From Cryptosporangium aurantiacum (GTDB lineage: Bacteria > Actinomycetota > Actinomycetes > Mycobacteriales > Cryptosporangiaceae): DNA of 64,000 nt. Below the pieces are notes generated by a model, which worked only from the letters and a program-made list of their open reading frames with translations, made no database searches and had not been told where the DNA came from. Positions 31,606-40,854 of the stretch are shown here, piece after piece (position 1 is the stretch's first letter; every line of letters starts with the position of its first letter). Location: the NCBI RefSeq assembly GCF_900143005.1, contig NZ_FRCS01000009.1, forward strand, positions 124,001 through 188,000, written 5' to 3'. The position numbers and the translations under genes were made by a program.

Positions 31606-33743
31606 AGGCACGCACCGCCGACGCCGAAGGGTACGTCGAGGTCGGCGGCGTCAAGATCCACTACGAGGTCGCCGGCTCCGGCGGACCGACGATCCTGCTG
31701 CTGCCGACCTGGACGATCATCCACAAGCAGTTCTGGAAGCTGCAGGTCGCCTACCTCGCCAGGCACCACCGCGTGGTGACCTACGACGGGCCGGGCAACG
31801 GCGCCTCCGACCGGCCCGCGGAACCGGCCGCGTACGACCAGGCGGCACAGGTGGCCTACGCGCTGGCGGTACTCGACGCCACGCACACCGACCGGGCCGT
31901 GGTCGTCTCGCTGTCCCGGGCCGCCAACTGGGCGCTGGAACTGGCCGCCGTGCACCCGGCGCGCGTGCTCGGCGCCGTGTTCATCGGTCCGGCCGTCGCG
32001 CTCGGCGGACGCCACCCCGCCCGCGACGCCGCCCTCCGCCGGTTCGACGCACCACCGCCCGACCTCGCACCCTCGGCGGTGCCGCACCTGGGCCGCGACC
32101 CCGGCGAGCACTGGGCGAAGTACAACCGGACCTACTGGCAGGAGCACTACGACGACTTCCTCTGGTTCTTCTTCGGCCAATGCCTGCCCGAGGGCCGCTC
32201 CACCAAACCGATCGAGGACGCGGTGTGCTGGGGACGCGAGACGACGGCGGCCGTGCTCAGCGTCGAAGCGAATGCGATCCGTCCCGGTCGCACCACCATC
32301 GAGGGGTGGTGCGCCCAGGTATCCGTCCCGACGCTGGTCGTCCACGGCGAGGAGGACCGGGTGATCCCCGCGCGGGTCGGGGAACGCCTGGCCGACCTGC
32401 TCGGCGCCGAGTACGTCCCGATCGTGGGCGGTGGTCACCTGCCGCTCGTCCGCGACCCGGTGCGGATCAACCTGCTGCTACACGACTTCGCCGACCGAGT
32501 GGGGCCTCGCGTCCGCACCACCCGCCGCTGGACGACCGGCCGGACCCGGCCCCGCCGCGTGCTGTACCTGTCGTCGCCGATCGGGCTCGGCCACGCCCGC
32601 CGTGACCTCGCGATCGCCACCGCGCTCCGGGAACAGCGCCCGGACGTCGAGATCGACTGGCTCGCGCAGCATCCGGTGACCCGGGTGCTGGCCCAGGCCG
32701 GGGAGCGCGTCCACCCGGCGAGCGGGTGGCTGGTGAACGAGTCCGCGCACGTGGAGAGCGAGGCCGCCGAGCACGACCTGCACTGCTTCGAGGCGCTGCG
32801 CCGGATGGACGAGATCCTGGTCGCGAACTTCCAGGTGTTCTTCGACGTCGTCACCGAGGGCCAGTACGACCTGGTGGTGGGCGACGAGGCCTGGGAGGTC
32901 GACCACTTCCTGCACGAGAACCCGGAGCTCAAACGGTTCGCGTACGCGTGGTTCACGGACTTCGTCGGGTACCTGCCGATGCCGGACGGTGGTGCGCGGG
33001 AGGCGCTGGTGGCCGCCGACTACAACGCCGAGATGATCGAGCACATCGCGCGGTATCCGCGGGTCCGGGACCGGGCCATCTTCGTCGGCGACCCGGAGGA
33101 CGTGGTGCCCGACCGGTTCGGCCCGGGGCTGCCGCGGATCGCGGACTGGACGCGGGAGCACTACGCGTTCTCCGGTTACGTCAGCACCGGCGCGGCGCCG
33201 ACGGACCGTGAGGAACTGCGGGCCGCGCTCGGCTACCGGCCCGACGAGCGGGTCTGCGTGGTGACGGTCGGCGGGTCCGGGGTGGGGCACCACCTGCTCC
33301 GGCGGGTCGCGGACGCGTTCCCGGCCGCCGCGCGGAGCGTCCCGGGGCTGCGGATGATCGTCGTCACCGGGCCGCGGATCGCCGCCGGTGCGGTGCCGGA
33401 GCGGCCCGGGCTGGAGATCCGGGAGTACGTGCCCGACCTGCCGCTCCACCTGGCCGCGTGCGACCTGGCCGTGGTGCAGGGCGGGCTGACGACGTGCATG
33501 GAGCTCACCGCCGCCGGGCGGCCGTTCGTCTACGTGCCGTTGCGCCACCACTTCGAGCAGAACGTCCACGTGCCGCACCGGCTCGACCGGTACGGGGCCG
33601 GCCGCCGGCTGCACTACGAGGACCTCACCCCGGAGACGCTCGCGGCGGTGATCGCGCAGGAGATCGGACGCGACGTGCGCTACCGCCCGGTCGCCACCGA
33701 CGGCGCCCAGCGGGCCGCCACCCTCCTCGCGGACCTGGTCTGA
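31602..33743 (+). CDS. Alpha/beta hydrolase fused to a GT-B glycosyltransferase-like domain
   Basis: 713 residues from a GTG overlapping the previous stop. Residues 1-300 are an alpha/beta hydrolase with an intact triad: S105 in VSLSRAANW (an unusual elbow, not GxSxG), D252 in VVHGEEDRVIP and H279 in GGGHLPL. After a basic linker (300-318) a GT-B fold begins with RVLYLSSPIGLGHARRDLAIA. It ends in the nucleotide-sugar-type motif VVQGGLTTCMELTAAGRPFVYVPLRHHFEQ, as in MurG/UGT enzymes. The fusion implies linked cleavage and glycosyl transfer on one substrate. It is translationally coupled to the MddA-like gene. Confidence 0.8.
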   Translation: MKARTADAEGYVEVGGVKIHYEVAGSGGPTILLLPTWTIIHKQFWKLQVAYLARHHRVVTYDGPGNGASDRPAEPAAYDQAAQVAYALAVLDATHTDRAVVVSLSRAANWALELAAVHPARVLGAVFIGPAVALGGRHPARDAALRRFDAPPPDLAPSAVPHLGRDPGEHWAKYNRTYWQEHYDDFLWFFFGQCLPEGRSTKPIEDAVCWGRETTAAVLSVEANAIRPGRTTIEGWCAQVSVPTLVVHGEEDRVIPARVGERLADLLGAEYVPIVGGGHLPLVRDPVRINLLLHDFADRVGPRVRTTRRWTTGRTRPRRVLYLSSPIGLGHARRDLAIATALREQRPDVEIDWLAQHPVTRVLAQAGERVHPASGWLVNESAHVESEAAEHDLHCFEALRRMDEILVANFQVFFDVVTEGQYDLVVGDEAWEVDHFLHENPELKRFAYAWFTDFVGYLPMPDGGAREALVAADYNAEMIEHIARYPRVRDRAIFVGDPEDVVPDRFGPGLPRIADWTREHYAFSGYVSTGAAPTDREELRAALGYRPDERVCVVTVGGSGVGHHLLRRVADAFPAAARSVPGLRMIVVTGPRIAAGAVPERPGLEIREYVPDLPLHLAACDLAVVQGGLTTCMELTAAGRPFVYVPLRHHFEQNVHVPHRLDRYGAGRRLHYEDLTPETLAAVIAQEIGRDVRYRPVATDGAQRAATLLADLV

Positions 33744-33747
33744 ACCG

Positions 33748-34314
33748 TCACTCGGCGGCGAACACCCGGAGCTGGAGGGCGAGCGTCGCGTAGTAGCCGA
33801 CGAGCGTCGTCAGCTCGAACAGCGCGCGCTCGCCGAGCACGCCGACCGCCGCCGCGTAACCCGCGTCGTCCAGCGTGCGGTCGCGCAGCAGCGCCCGGGC
33901 CGTCCGCAGCGTGATCCGCTCCTGGTCGCTCAGCGTCGCCGGTTCGCTGCCGGCGCGCACGGCCGCGAGCTCGGACTCGTCGAGTCCGGCGCGTCGCCCG
34001 ACGGCCTCGTGGGCGGCGCGCTCGAACGCGCTGTCCTCGTGCGCGGCGACCGCGAGGATCGCCAGCTCGCGGGCCCGGTCGCCGAGCACCGACGCGTACC
34101 GCACCGCCTCGCCGACGGCCTGGAGCGCGCCCCCGACCGGCGGGCTGAGCAGCATCGCGTTGAACGGCCCGCGCAGCGCACCGGCGTCGTCGGTCAGCGG
34201 GAACGCCTGCGGCCCGGACGCCCGCCGCCCGCCGGTGACCGCGCCGTAGACGGCCCGCTGAGCGTCGTCCAAATCATCGGGCGAGAAGCGGGGGAGGCGG
34301 GTCACGGTCCGCAC
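33748..34314 (-). CDS. Carboxymuconolactone decarboxylase-family protein
   Basis: 188 residues from GTG at 34314. The helical CMD pattern is seen in RELAILAVAAHEDSAFERAAHEAVGRRAGLDESELAAVRAG and later FELTTLVGYYATLALQLRVF. The AhpD-type CxxC redox pair is absent (SAFE instead), so a peroxidase role is unlikely. It belongs to the Cys-less branch related to gamma-carboxymuconolactone decarboxylase. The substrate is unknown. It converges with the fusion gene, 4 bp between stops. Confidence 0.83.
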   Translation of the reverse strand: MRTVTRLPRFSPDDLDDAQRAVYGAVTGGRRASGPQAFPLTDDAGALRGPFNAMLLSPPVGGALQAVGEAVRYASVLGDRARELAILAVAAHEDSAFERAAHEAVGRRAGLDESELAAVRAGSEPATLSDQERITLRTARALLRDRTLDDAGYAAAVGVLGERALFELTTLVGYYATLALQLRVFAAE

Positions 34315-34430
34315 GCTACCCGGCGCGCAGCCGGCCGGCGGCCGAGGCCGGATTCGGGTCCAGCGCCGAGCCGGCGATCGACAACGAGTTCTTCCGCTTC
34401 TACCGACTGTTACTTCACCTACGATGAGGC

Positions 34431-37127
34431 GTGCTGCGCTGCCGGGTGCTCGGGCCGCTGGAGATCGAACGGCCCGGCACGACGCCTGCCCGGTTACCGC
34501 GGCGGCAGCGGGCGCTGCTGACCCGTCTCCTGCTCGCGCGCGGCCGGGTGGTCACGTTCGACGCGCTCGCCGACTGCGTCTGGGGTGACGAGGACGGGCC
34601 CGCCGACGTCCGCGGCGCGCTCTACACGCTCGCGTCCCGGGTCCGGGCTGTGCTCGGCAACGGCCTGGTCACCCACTCGACCGGGTACTCTCTGGCGCTG
34701 CCGTCCGACGCCGTCGACGCGTGGGCGTTCGAGGACGGGCTGCACGCGGCCCGCGCCGCCGACGGCCGGGTCGCGCTCGAGCGGTACGAGCGGCTGCTCG
34801 CCGACTGGCGCGGGCGGGCGTTCGACGAGTTCGCGGACGGGTTCGCCGCCGCGGAGTCGGTGCGGCTGGAGGAGCTGCGGCGGTGCGCGGTCGCGGAACG
34901 GATCGACCTGCTGATCGATCTCGGGGACACGGCGTCGGCGGTCGCGATCGCGGAGGCACGCGCGACCGCGCATCCGCTCCGGGAGGCGGCCGAGGCCCGG
35001 TGGATGGAGACGCCGGCCGCTGCGCCGGCACCGGCCCGGGTTCCGGCCCCGCCCGGGTCGTTCGTCGGGCGATCGGCGGAGCTGGCCGCGCTCGCCGACG
35101 CGGTGGAGCAGGGCCGGCTCGTCACGGTCGTCGGTCCGGGTGGTATCGGCAAGACCCGGCTCGCGGTCGAGTTCGCCCGTGCCCGCCTGGATGCCGCGGC
35201 CACGCACTGGGTGGACCTCGCGGCAGCACCCGACCCGGCCGCGACCCCGTTCGTGTTCTGCGACGCGCTGCGGCTGACGATCCCGGCGGCCCGCGACGTC
35301 CGGACGACGCTGGTCACGGCGCTCGCACGGGCGCCGGCGACCGTGCTCGTGGACAACTGCGAGCACGTCGTCGACGCGGTGGCCGACCTGGTCGCCGAAC
35401 TGACCCGCGCGTGCCCGGAGCTGACCGTGCTGGCCACCAGCCGGGAGCCGCTGGCCATCGACGGCGAGCAGGTCGTCGGGCTCGGGCCGCTGCCCACCGA
35501 CGGCGCGGTCGAGCTGCTGCGGCGCCGGCTGCGGGAGAGCGGCGACCCCGACCCGGCGCCGGACGCGGTGCTGACCGCGCTGTCCGCGCGGCTGGACGGC
35601 ATGCCGCTCGCGCTGGAGCTCGCGGCGGCGCGGGCCGCCACGCTGGGCCTCGCGGCGCTCGAACGTTCGATGGCGGCCCCGGCCACGCGCGGGCGGCCCG
35701 ATCGCCACCGCGACCTGGTGACGGTGTTCGACTGGTCGTACCGGCTGCTCGGCGAGCAGGAGCAGCGGCTACTGCGGCGGCTCGCGGTGTTCCCGGACTG
35801 GTTCTCGTTCGCCGACGTCACCGGCGTCTGCGCGGACGACGTTCTGCCTGCTGCGGACATCGACGGGCGGCTCGGTGCGCTGGTCGCCAAGTCGTTCGTC
35901 GTCCGCCGCTCGGAGGTGCGCGCGGGCGAACGCGCGTACCGGCTGCTGGTGCCGGTCCGGGAGTTCGCCGACCGGCTCCTGGCCGCGACCCACGAGGACG
36001 AGCGGCTCCGGCAGAGGCACGCCGAGACGGTCGTGGCCGCGGCCGAGGACGCGGCGGCGCTGCTCGGCACACCGGCCGAGCCGGGCGGCTGGCGCGAGCT
36101 GGCGGTCGCGGCGCCGCGGCTGCGGGCGGTGTACGCCTGGTGCCGGGACAACGTCCGCACCGACCTCGCGGTGCGGCTCTCCGCGGCGCTGCACCGGTAC
36201 GCGTGTGTCCGGGACGACCACGAGATGCTCGGCTGGGCCGAGACCGCCCGGCTGCTGCCCGGCGCCGCAGCGCATCCGCTCCGCGGGCTGCTCTGCGCGT
36301 CGGCCGCGACCCGGTTGATGGCGCGCGGCGAGTGGGACGCCGCCCGGCGGCTCGCCGCCTCCGGGGTCGCCGAGTCCGGCAGCGACGCGCCGATCCCGCT
36401 GATCGTGCTCGGCGACGTGGAGGGGGCGTTCGACGACGGCGGCGAGTCCACGTACCGGCGCGCGTGGACGGTCGCCCGCGAGCAGGGGGATGCCTGGGGC
36501 GAACTGGAGGCGGCCGGGAACATCGCGATCAACCGCGCACACCGGGGTGACCTCGCCGAACGCGACGTGTGGATCGAACGGTGCCGCGCCGTGCTGGACC
36601 GGTCCTCGTCGCCGCTGCTGCAGGCGATCATGCTGTACGTGTTCGGCGTCTGCCACGGCAGCGTCGACCCGGCCTCCGCCGAGACGTACCTGGTGCGCTG
36701 CCACCAGCTGGCGACGCGGCTGGGCGCCGCCTACGTCGCCGGGGCCGCGATGACCCGGATCACCCGGTTCCGCTCCCGGCTCGCGGACCTCGGGCGCAGC
36801 CTGGAGATCTTCGAGACCGCGATCGACCAGTGGCGGGCCACCGGCAACCGCGGCGAGCTGTGGGTGACGCTCTACCGGCTGGTGCCGTTCCTGGTCGACG
36901 CCGGCGAGCCGGAGACCGCGCTGGCGGTCTACACCGCCGCGATCGGCTCGGCCGAGCTGCCCGAGCGTCACCTGCGTGAACACCCGCACGTCCGGCCCGT
37001 GGAGCAGGCGCGGGCCGCGCTCGGTCCGGCCGCGGTCGCGGGGCGCCTGGAGTGGACCGGCGCGGATGCCGAGCGCGTCGCCCGCGCCGCGCTCGCCGCG
37101 ATCGGTCGCGCGGCGCGGACGTCGTGA
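34431..37127 (+). CDS. AfsR/SARP-like regulator with NB-ARC ATPase
   Basis: 898 residues from GTG at 34431. Residues 1-90 form an OmpR-type winged helix (RVLGPLEIERPG, LPRRQRALLTRLLLARGRVVTFDALADCVWG). A bacterial transcriptional activation-like segment follows to about 180. The NB-ARC domain has Walker A GPGGIGKT at 235-242 and Walker B VLVDNCEH at 305-312, plus the sensor TSREPL. The C-terminal third is helical repeat. This is the AfsR/SARP architecture seen in actinomycete regulators of secondary metabolism. No biosynthetic cluster is next to it; the BVMO operon starts 158 bp downstream. Confidence 0.88.
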   Translation: MLRCRVLGPLEIERPGTTPARLPRRQRALLTRLLLARGRVVTFDALADCVWGDEDGPADVRGALYTLASRVRAVLGNGLVTHSTGYSLALPSDAVDAWAFEDGLHAARAADGRVALERYERLLADWRGRAFDEFADGFAAAESVRLEELRRCAVAERIDLLIDLGDTASAVAIAEARATAHPLREAAEARWMETPAAAPAPARVPAPPGSFVGRSAELAALADAVEQGRLVTVVGPGGIGKTRLAVEFARARLDAAATHWVDLAAAPDPAATPFVFCDALRLTIPAARDVRTTLVTALARAPATVLVDNCEHVVDAVADLVAELTRACPELTVLATSREPLAIDGEQVVGLGPLPTDGAVELLRRRLRESGDPDPAPDAVLTALSARLDGMPLALELAAARAATLGLAALERSMAAPATRGRPDRHRDLVTVFDWSYRLLGEQEQRLLRRLAVFPDWFSFADVTGVCADDVLPAADIDGRLGALVAKSFVVRRSEVRAGERAYRLLVPVREFADRLLAATHEDERLRQRHAETVVAAAEDAAALLGTPAEPGGWRELAVAAPRLRAVYAWCRDNVRTDLAVRLSAALHRYACVRDDHEMLGWAETARLLPGAAAHPLRGLLCASAATRLMARGEWDAARRLAASGVAESGSDAPIPLIVLGDVEGAFDDGGESTYRRAWTVAREQGDAWGELEAAGNIAINRAHRGDLAERDVWIERCRAVLDRSSSPLLQAIMLYVFGVCHGSVDPASAETYLVRCHQLATRLGAAYVAGAAMTRITRFRSRLADLGRSLEIFETAIDQWRATGNRGELWVTLYRLVPFLVDAGEPETALAVYTAAIGSAELPERHLREHPHVRPVEQARAALGPAAVAGRLEWTGADAERVARAALAAIGRAARTS

Positions 37128-37231
37128 TCCTCGGCAGGCCGGCGTTCCACGGCCCGGTGGCCGCAAGGGTGGTGCAGATCGCCCCGTCGCGGCGGTGAGA
37201 CGAGGCGCCCTGCCCTTGGTACCGAGCGGTT

Positions 37232-37266
37232 CCACAGACGATGATGTGTCCGGCACTCGTCTGTGG
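37232..37266. promoter_or_regulatory. Inverted repeat upstream of the monooxygenase operon
   Basis: The arms CCACAGACGA (37232-37241) and TCGTCTGTGG (37257-37266) are perfect complements with a 15-bp spacer. The element ends 19 bp before the monooxygenase ATG, overlapping the likely promoter or leader. It may be the operator of the PucR-type regulator encoded at the end of the same operon. Confidence 0.6.
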
Positions 37267-37285
37267 CGACCGAGGGAGTCCGAGT

Positions 37286-38779
37286 ATGTCTGTTTCACCC
37301 GAGCACGTCGACGTGGTGATCGTCGGCGCCGGGATCTCCGGGATCGGCGCGGCCTACTACCTGCAGAACCGGGTCCCGGGAAAGACGTACACGATCCTCG
37401 AGGCGCGCGGCGCGACCGGCGGCACCTGGGACCTGTTCCGCTACCCGGGGATCCGCTCGGACTCCGACCTGCACACGTTCGGGTACGAGTTCAAGCCGTG
37501 GCGGGACGAGCAGTCGATCGCCGGCGCCGACAAGATCCTCGCCTACCTGCGGGAGACCGCCGCGGAGAACAACATCGACCGCCACGTCCGGTTCCACCAC
37601 CGGGTGCTGGGCGCGTCCTGGTCCAGCGCCGACGCCCGCTGGCTGGTCGACGTCGAACGCACGGACACCGGTGAGCGGACGCAGCTCTCGGCGAACTGGA
37701 TCTTCAGTGCGACCGGCTACTACCGCTACGACGAGGGCTTCACACCGCACTTCGAGGGCCGCGAGAACTTCCGCGGCGAGATCGTCCACCCGCAGCACTG
37801 GCCGGAGGACCTCGACTACGCGGGCAAGCGGATCGTGGTGATCGGCAGCGGTGCGACCGCGGTGACGCTCGTGCCCGCGCTGGCCGCCACCGCCGCCCAC
37901 GTGACGATGCTGCAGCGCACGCCGACGTACATCATGCCGGTCCCGTCGAAGGACCCGATCGCCAACCGGCTCCGCAAGCTCCTCCCGCCCGACCGCGCGT
38001 ACGCGCTGACCCGCCGCAAGAACATCGCGCAGCAGGCCGCGGTCTGGAAGTTCAGCCAGCGGTTCCCGAACGCCGCCCGGAAGATCATCCGCTCGGTCAA
38101 CGCCAAACAGCTGCCCGCCGGCTACCCGGTCGACGAGCACTTCAACCCGCCGTACGGCCCGTGGGACCAGCGGCTGTGCGCGGTGCCCGACGGGGACCTG
38201 TTCCGCGCGCTGCGTCGCGGCACCGCGTCGATCGTCACCGACCGGATCGAGACGTTCACCGAGACCGGGATCCGGCTCGCGTCCGGCCGGGAGCTGGAGG
38301 CCGACGTCATCGTCACCGCCACCGGCTTGAACCTGCTGCCGTTCGGCGGGGTGAACACCACGGTCGACGGCGTTCCGGTGAACCTGCCGGACACCGTCGC
38401 GTTCCGCGGCATGATGCTCTCCGGCGTCCCGAACCTCGCGTTCGCGATCGGCTACACGAACTCCTCGTGGACGCTGAAGGTCGGTCTGCTCTGCGAGTAC
38501 TTCTGCCGGCTGCTCGGCCACATGGACACGCACGGTTACGACACCTGCGTCCCGGTGGTGCCCGACCCGGACATGCCGACGCGTCCGCTGCTGGACTTCG
38601 ACGCCGGGTACGTCAAACGGTCGCTGGACCAGCTGCCCCGGCAGGGCCTGACGGCGCCCTGGCTGATGTCGATGAACTACCAGGCCGACGTCAAGCTGCT
38701 GCGCAACGGCCCGGTCACCGACCCGGCGCTGCGGTTCACGTCCGTCGACCGGGCCGACGCGACGGCGACGGTCCGATGA
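37286..38779 (+). CDS. Flavin-containing Baeyer-Villiger-type monooxygenase
   Basis: 497 residues from ATG at 37286 with GAGGGAG upstream. The FAD Rossmann motif is VVIVGAGISGIGAAYYL. The GGTWDLFRYPGIRSDSD motif is typical of BVMOs. The fingerprint FRGEIVHPQHWP fits FxGxxxHxxxWP. The NADPH motif is VVIGSGATAVTLVP. This family inserts oxygen next to ketones or oxidises heteroatoms. The stop overlaps the start of an SDR gene (ATGA), suggesting an alcohol-ketone-ester sequence. The inverted repeat at 37232-37266 lies just upstream. Confidence 0.92.
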   Translation: MSVSPEHVDVVIVGAGISGIGAAYYLQNRVPGKTYTILEARGATGGTWDLFRYPGIRSDSDLHTFGYEFKPWRDEQSIAGADKILAYLRETAAENNIDRHVRFHHRVLGASWSSADARWLVDVERTDTGERTQLSANWIFSATGYYRYDEGFTPHFEGRENFRGEIVHPQHWPEDLDYAGKRIVVIGSGATAVTLVPALAATAAHVTMLQRTPTYIMPVPSKDPIANRLRKLLPPDRAYALTRRKNIAQQAAVWKFSQRFPNAARKIIRSVNAKQLPAGYPVDEHFNPPYGPWDQRLCAVPDGDLFRALRRGTASIVTDRIETFTETGIRLASGRELEADVIVTATGLNLLPFGGVNTTVDGVPVNLPDTVAFRGMMLSGVPNLAFAIGYTNSSWTLKVGLLCEYFCRLLGHMDTHGYDTCVPVVPDPDMPTRPLLDFDAGYVKRSLDQLPRQGLTAPWLMSMNYQADVKLLRNGPVTDPALRFTSVDRADATATVR

Positions 38780-39627
38780 GCGACGTCACGGGCAAGGTCG
38801 CGGTCGTCACCGGCGCCGGGTCCGGGATCGGCCGGGCGCTGGCGCTCGAGCTGGCCCGCCGGGGCGCGCGCCTGGCGATCAGCGACATCGACGCCGCCGG
38901 GCTCGCCGCGACGGCCGACGAGGTGACCGCGCTCGGCGCCCCGGTGCACGCCGACCGCCTCGACGTCAGCGACCGGGACGCGTTCCGCGCATACGCCGCC
39001 GCGGTAGCCGGCCACTACGGCGTCGTCCACCAGCTCTACAACAACGCCGGGATCGCCGACTCCGCACCGTCGATCCTGGAGACCGGCTACGGCGCGTTCG
39101 AGCGGGTGCTCGGCGTCAACCTGTGGGGCGTTCTGCACGGCACGAAGGAGTTCCTGCCGCACCTGATCGCATCCGGTGACGGGCACGTCGTTACGATCTC
39201 CAGCCTCAACGGGTACATGGCGCAGGCCGGGCTCGCCCCCTACTGCACGTCGAAGTTCGCGGTGCGGGGCTTCACCGAGACGCTGCGCTCGGAGATGCTC
39301 CGCGACGGGCACCCGGTGCGCGTCACGGTCGTCCACCCTGGCGGCGTCGCGACGAACATCGCGGTCGCCGCGCTGACCGCCGCGAAGGCGCGCGGTGAGA
39401 CCGTCACCGCCGAGCAGGAGACCCGGACCCGCACCTACAGCGAGAAGCTGCTGCGGATGGACCCGCGGCGGGCGGCCACGATCATCCTCGACGGGGTGCG
39501 AGCGGGCCGTCCCCGGATCCTGGTCGGTAACGACGCGAAAGCGATCGACGCGCTGGTCCGGCTGGTGCCGCGGCAGTATCCGAAGCTGGTGACGTGGTGG
39601 AGCAAACGGATGTTCCCGGAGCCGTGA
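38776..39627 (+). CDS. Short-chain dehydrogenase/reductase
   Basis: 283 residues, classical SDR. The cofactor motif is VVTGAGSGIGRAL, NNAG is present, and the catalytic residues are Ser in TISSLNGYMAQ and Y156/K160 in PYCTSKFA. The C-terminal extension to KLVTWWSKRMFPEP may contact the membrane. It is translationally coupled to the monooxygenase before it and to the PucR gene after it. A plausible role is oxidation of a secondary alcohol to the ketone that the monooxygenase uses. Confidence 0.9.
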   Translation: MSDVTGKVAVVTGAGSGIGRALALELARRGARLAISDIDAAGLAATADEVTALGAPVHADRLDVSDRDAFRAYAAAVAGHYGVVHQLYNNAGIADSAPSILETGYGAFERVLGVNLWGVLHGTKEFLPHLIASGDGHVVTISSLNGYMAQAGLAPYCTSKFAVRGFTETLRSEMLRDGHPVRVTVVHPGGVATNIAVAALTAAKARGETVTAEQETRTRTYSEKLLRMDPRRAATIILDGVRAGRPRILVGNDAKAIDALVRLVPRQYPKLVTWWSKRMFPEP

Positions 39628-40850
39628 GCTGGCCGACGCCGTCGCCGCGGGTCCGCGAGCTGATCCGGCGCGGCGCGGAGCTCGCGCTACACCCGCCGGA
39701 CGCGTGGGTCGAAGAGCTGTACGCGGCGGCGCTGGGCGGCGAGCGGATGCGGGCGATCGCCGAGGACCCGGTGCTCAGCGAAGGCGCGCGGCGTACGAAC
39801 GTCGCGAACGTACTGCACTGGGCCACCGCGAACCTGCAGCGGCCGGGGGAGCGGGTACCGGCCAACGTCACCCCGGAGATCCTGGAGATCGCGCGGGACC
39901 TGGTGCGGCGCGGCCTCGACGAGCGGTCGCTGGACTCGTATCGCACCGCGCAGAACGTCGCCTGGCGGCACTGGATGGACATCTGCTTCGGGCTGACCGA
40001 CGACGCCGCCGAGCTGCGGGAATTGCTCGACGTCTCGTCCCGGTCGATCGCGACGTTCCTCGACGACACGGTCACCGCGCTCACCGTGCGGATGCAGGCC
40101 GAGCGGTCCGAGCTGACCCGCGGGACCCACGCCGAGCGCCGGGCGGCGGTGACGCTGCTGCTGGAGGGCGCGCCGATCCGCCGCGGGCGGGCCGAGGAGC
40201 AGCTCGGGTATCGGCTCGGCGGCCCGCACGTGGCGGCGATCGTCTGGAGCAGCACCGGCACGCCGATCAGCGAGCTGGAGGACACCGCGGAGGCCGTCCG
40301 GAAGGCCGGTGGGGCGGAGCGCAGGCTGACGGTGCTGGCCGGCACCGGCACGGTCTGGATCTGGCTGCCGACCGCCGACGCCCCGACCACCGAAGCGCTG
40401 CAGGCGTGCCTTCCCGGGAGCAGCCCGGACGTCCGGGTCGCGGTCGGGCGGCCGGGCCGGGACCTGGAGGGGTTCCGGCGCAGCCACCTGGACGCGCTGA
40501 CCACCCAGCGGATGCTCGCGCGGCTCACCTCGCCGCGCCGGATCGCCCGGTTCGAGGACGTCCAGCTCGTGGCCGCGCTGACCGCCGACCCGACCCAGGC
40601 CGACGAGTTCGTGGCCGACACGCTCGGCGCCCTGGCCACGGCCGAGCCGGAGCTGCGGGACACGCTCCTGACCTACCTGCGGGAACAGTGCAACAGCTCG
40701 CGTACCGCCGAGCGGCTGTTCACCCACCGCAACACCGTGCTGCGGCGGCTGGCCAGGGCCGACGATCTGCTTCCGCGGCCGCTGGCTCAGAATACGACCG
40801 CGGTCGCGGCCGCGCTGGAGGTGCTCCACTGGCGCGGCCGCCCCGGGTGA
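39624..40850 (+). CDS. PucR/CdaR-family regulator
   Basis: 408 residues from the GTG at 39624, which overlaps the SDR stop as GTGA; an upstream GTG at 39594 is possible. The N-terminal half is helical (LIRRGAELALHPPDAWVEELYAA). The middle is a GGDEF-like region, and the C-terminal HTH_30 domain is TLLTYLREQCNSSRTAERLFTHRNTVLRRLARADDLL. PucR-type proteins activate catabolic operons. Being the third coupled gene of the BVMO operon, it probably controls that operon in a feedback loop. Confidence 0.87.
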   Translation: MSWPTPSPRVRELIRRGAELALHPPDAWVEELYAAALGGERMRAIAEDPVLSEGARRTNVANVLHWATANLQRPGERVPANVTPEILEIARDLVRRGLDERSLDSYRTAQNVAWRHWMDICFGLTDDAAELRELLDVSSRSIATFLDDTVTALTVRMQAERSELTRGTHAERRAAVTLLLEGAPIRRGRAEEQLGYRLGGPHVAAIVWSSTGTPISELEDTAEAVRKAGGAERRLTVLAGTGTVWIWLPTADAPTTEALQACLPGSSPDVRVAVGRPGRDLEGFRRSHLDALTTQRMLARLTSPRRIARFEDVQLVAALTADPTQADEFVADTLGALATAEPELRDTLLTYLREQCNSSRTAERLFTHRNTVLRRLARADDLLPRPLAQNTTAVAAALEVLHWRGRPG

Positions 40851-40854
40851 GACG

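Noticed and set aside
34431-37127. AfsR-like gene as pathway regulator of a secondary-metabolite cluster
   Set aside because: No polyketide, peptide synthetase or terpene genes occur in the window, so a cluster cannot be claimed.
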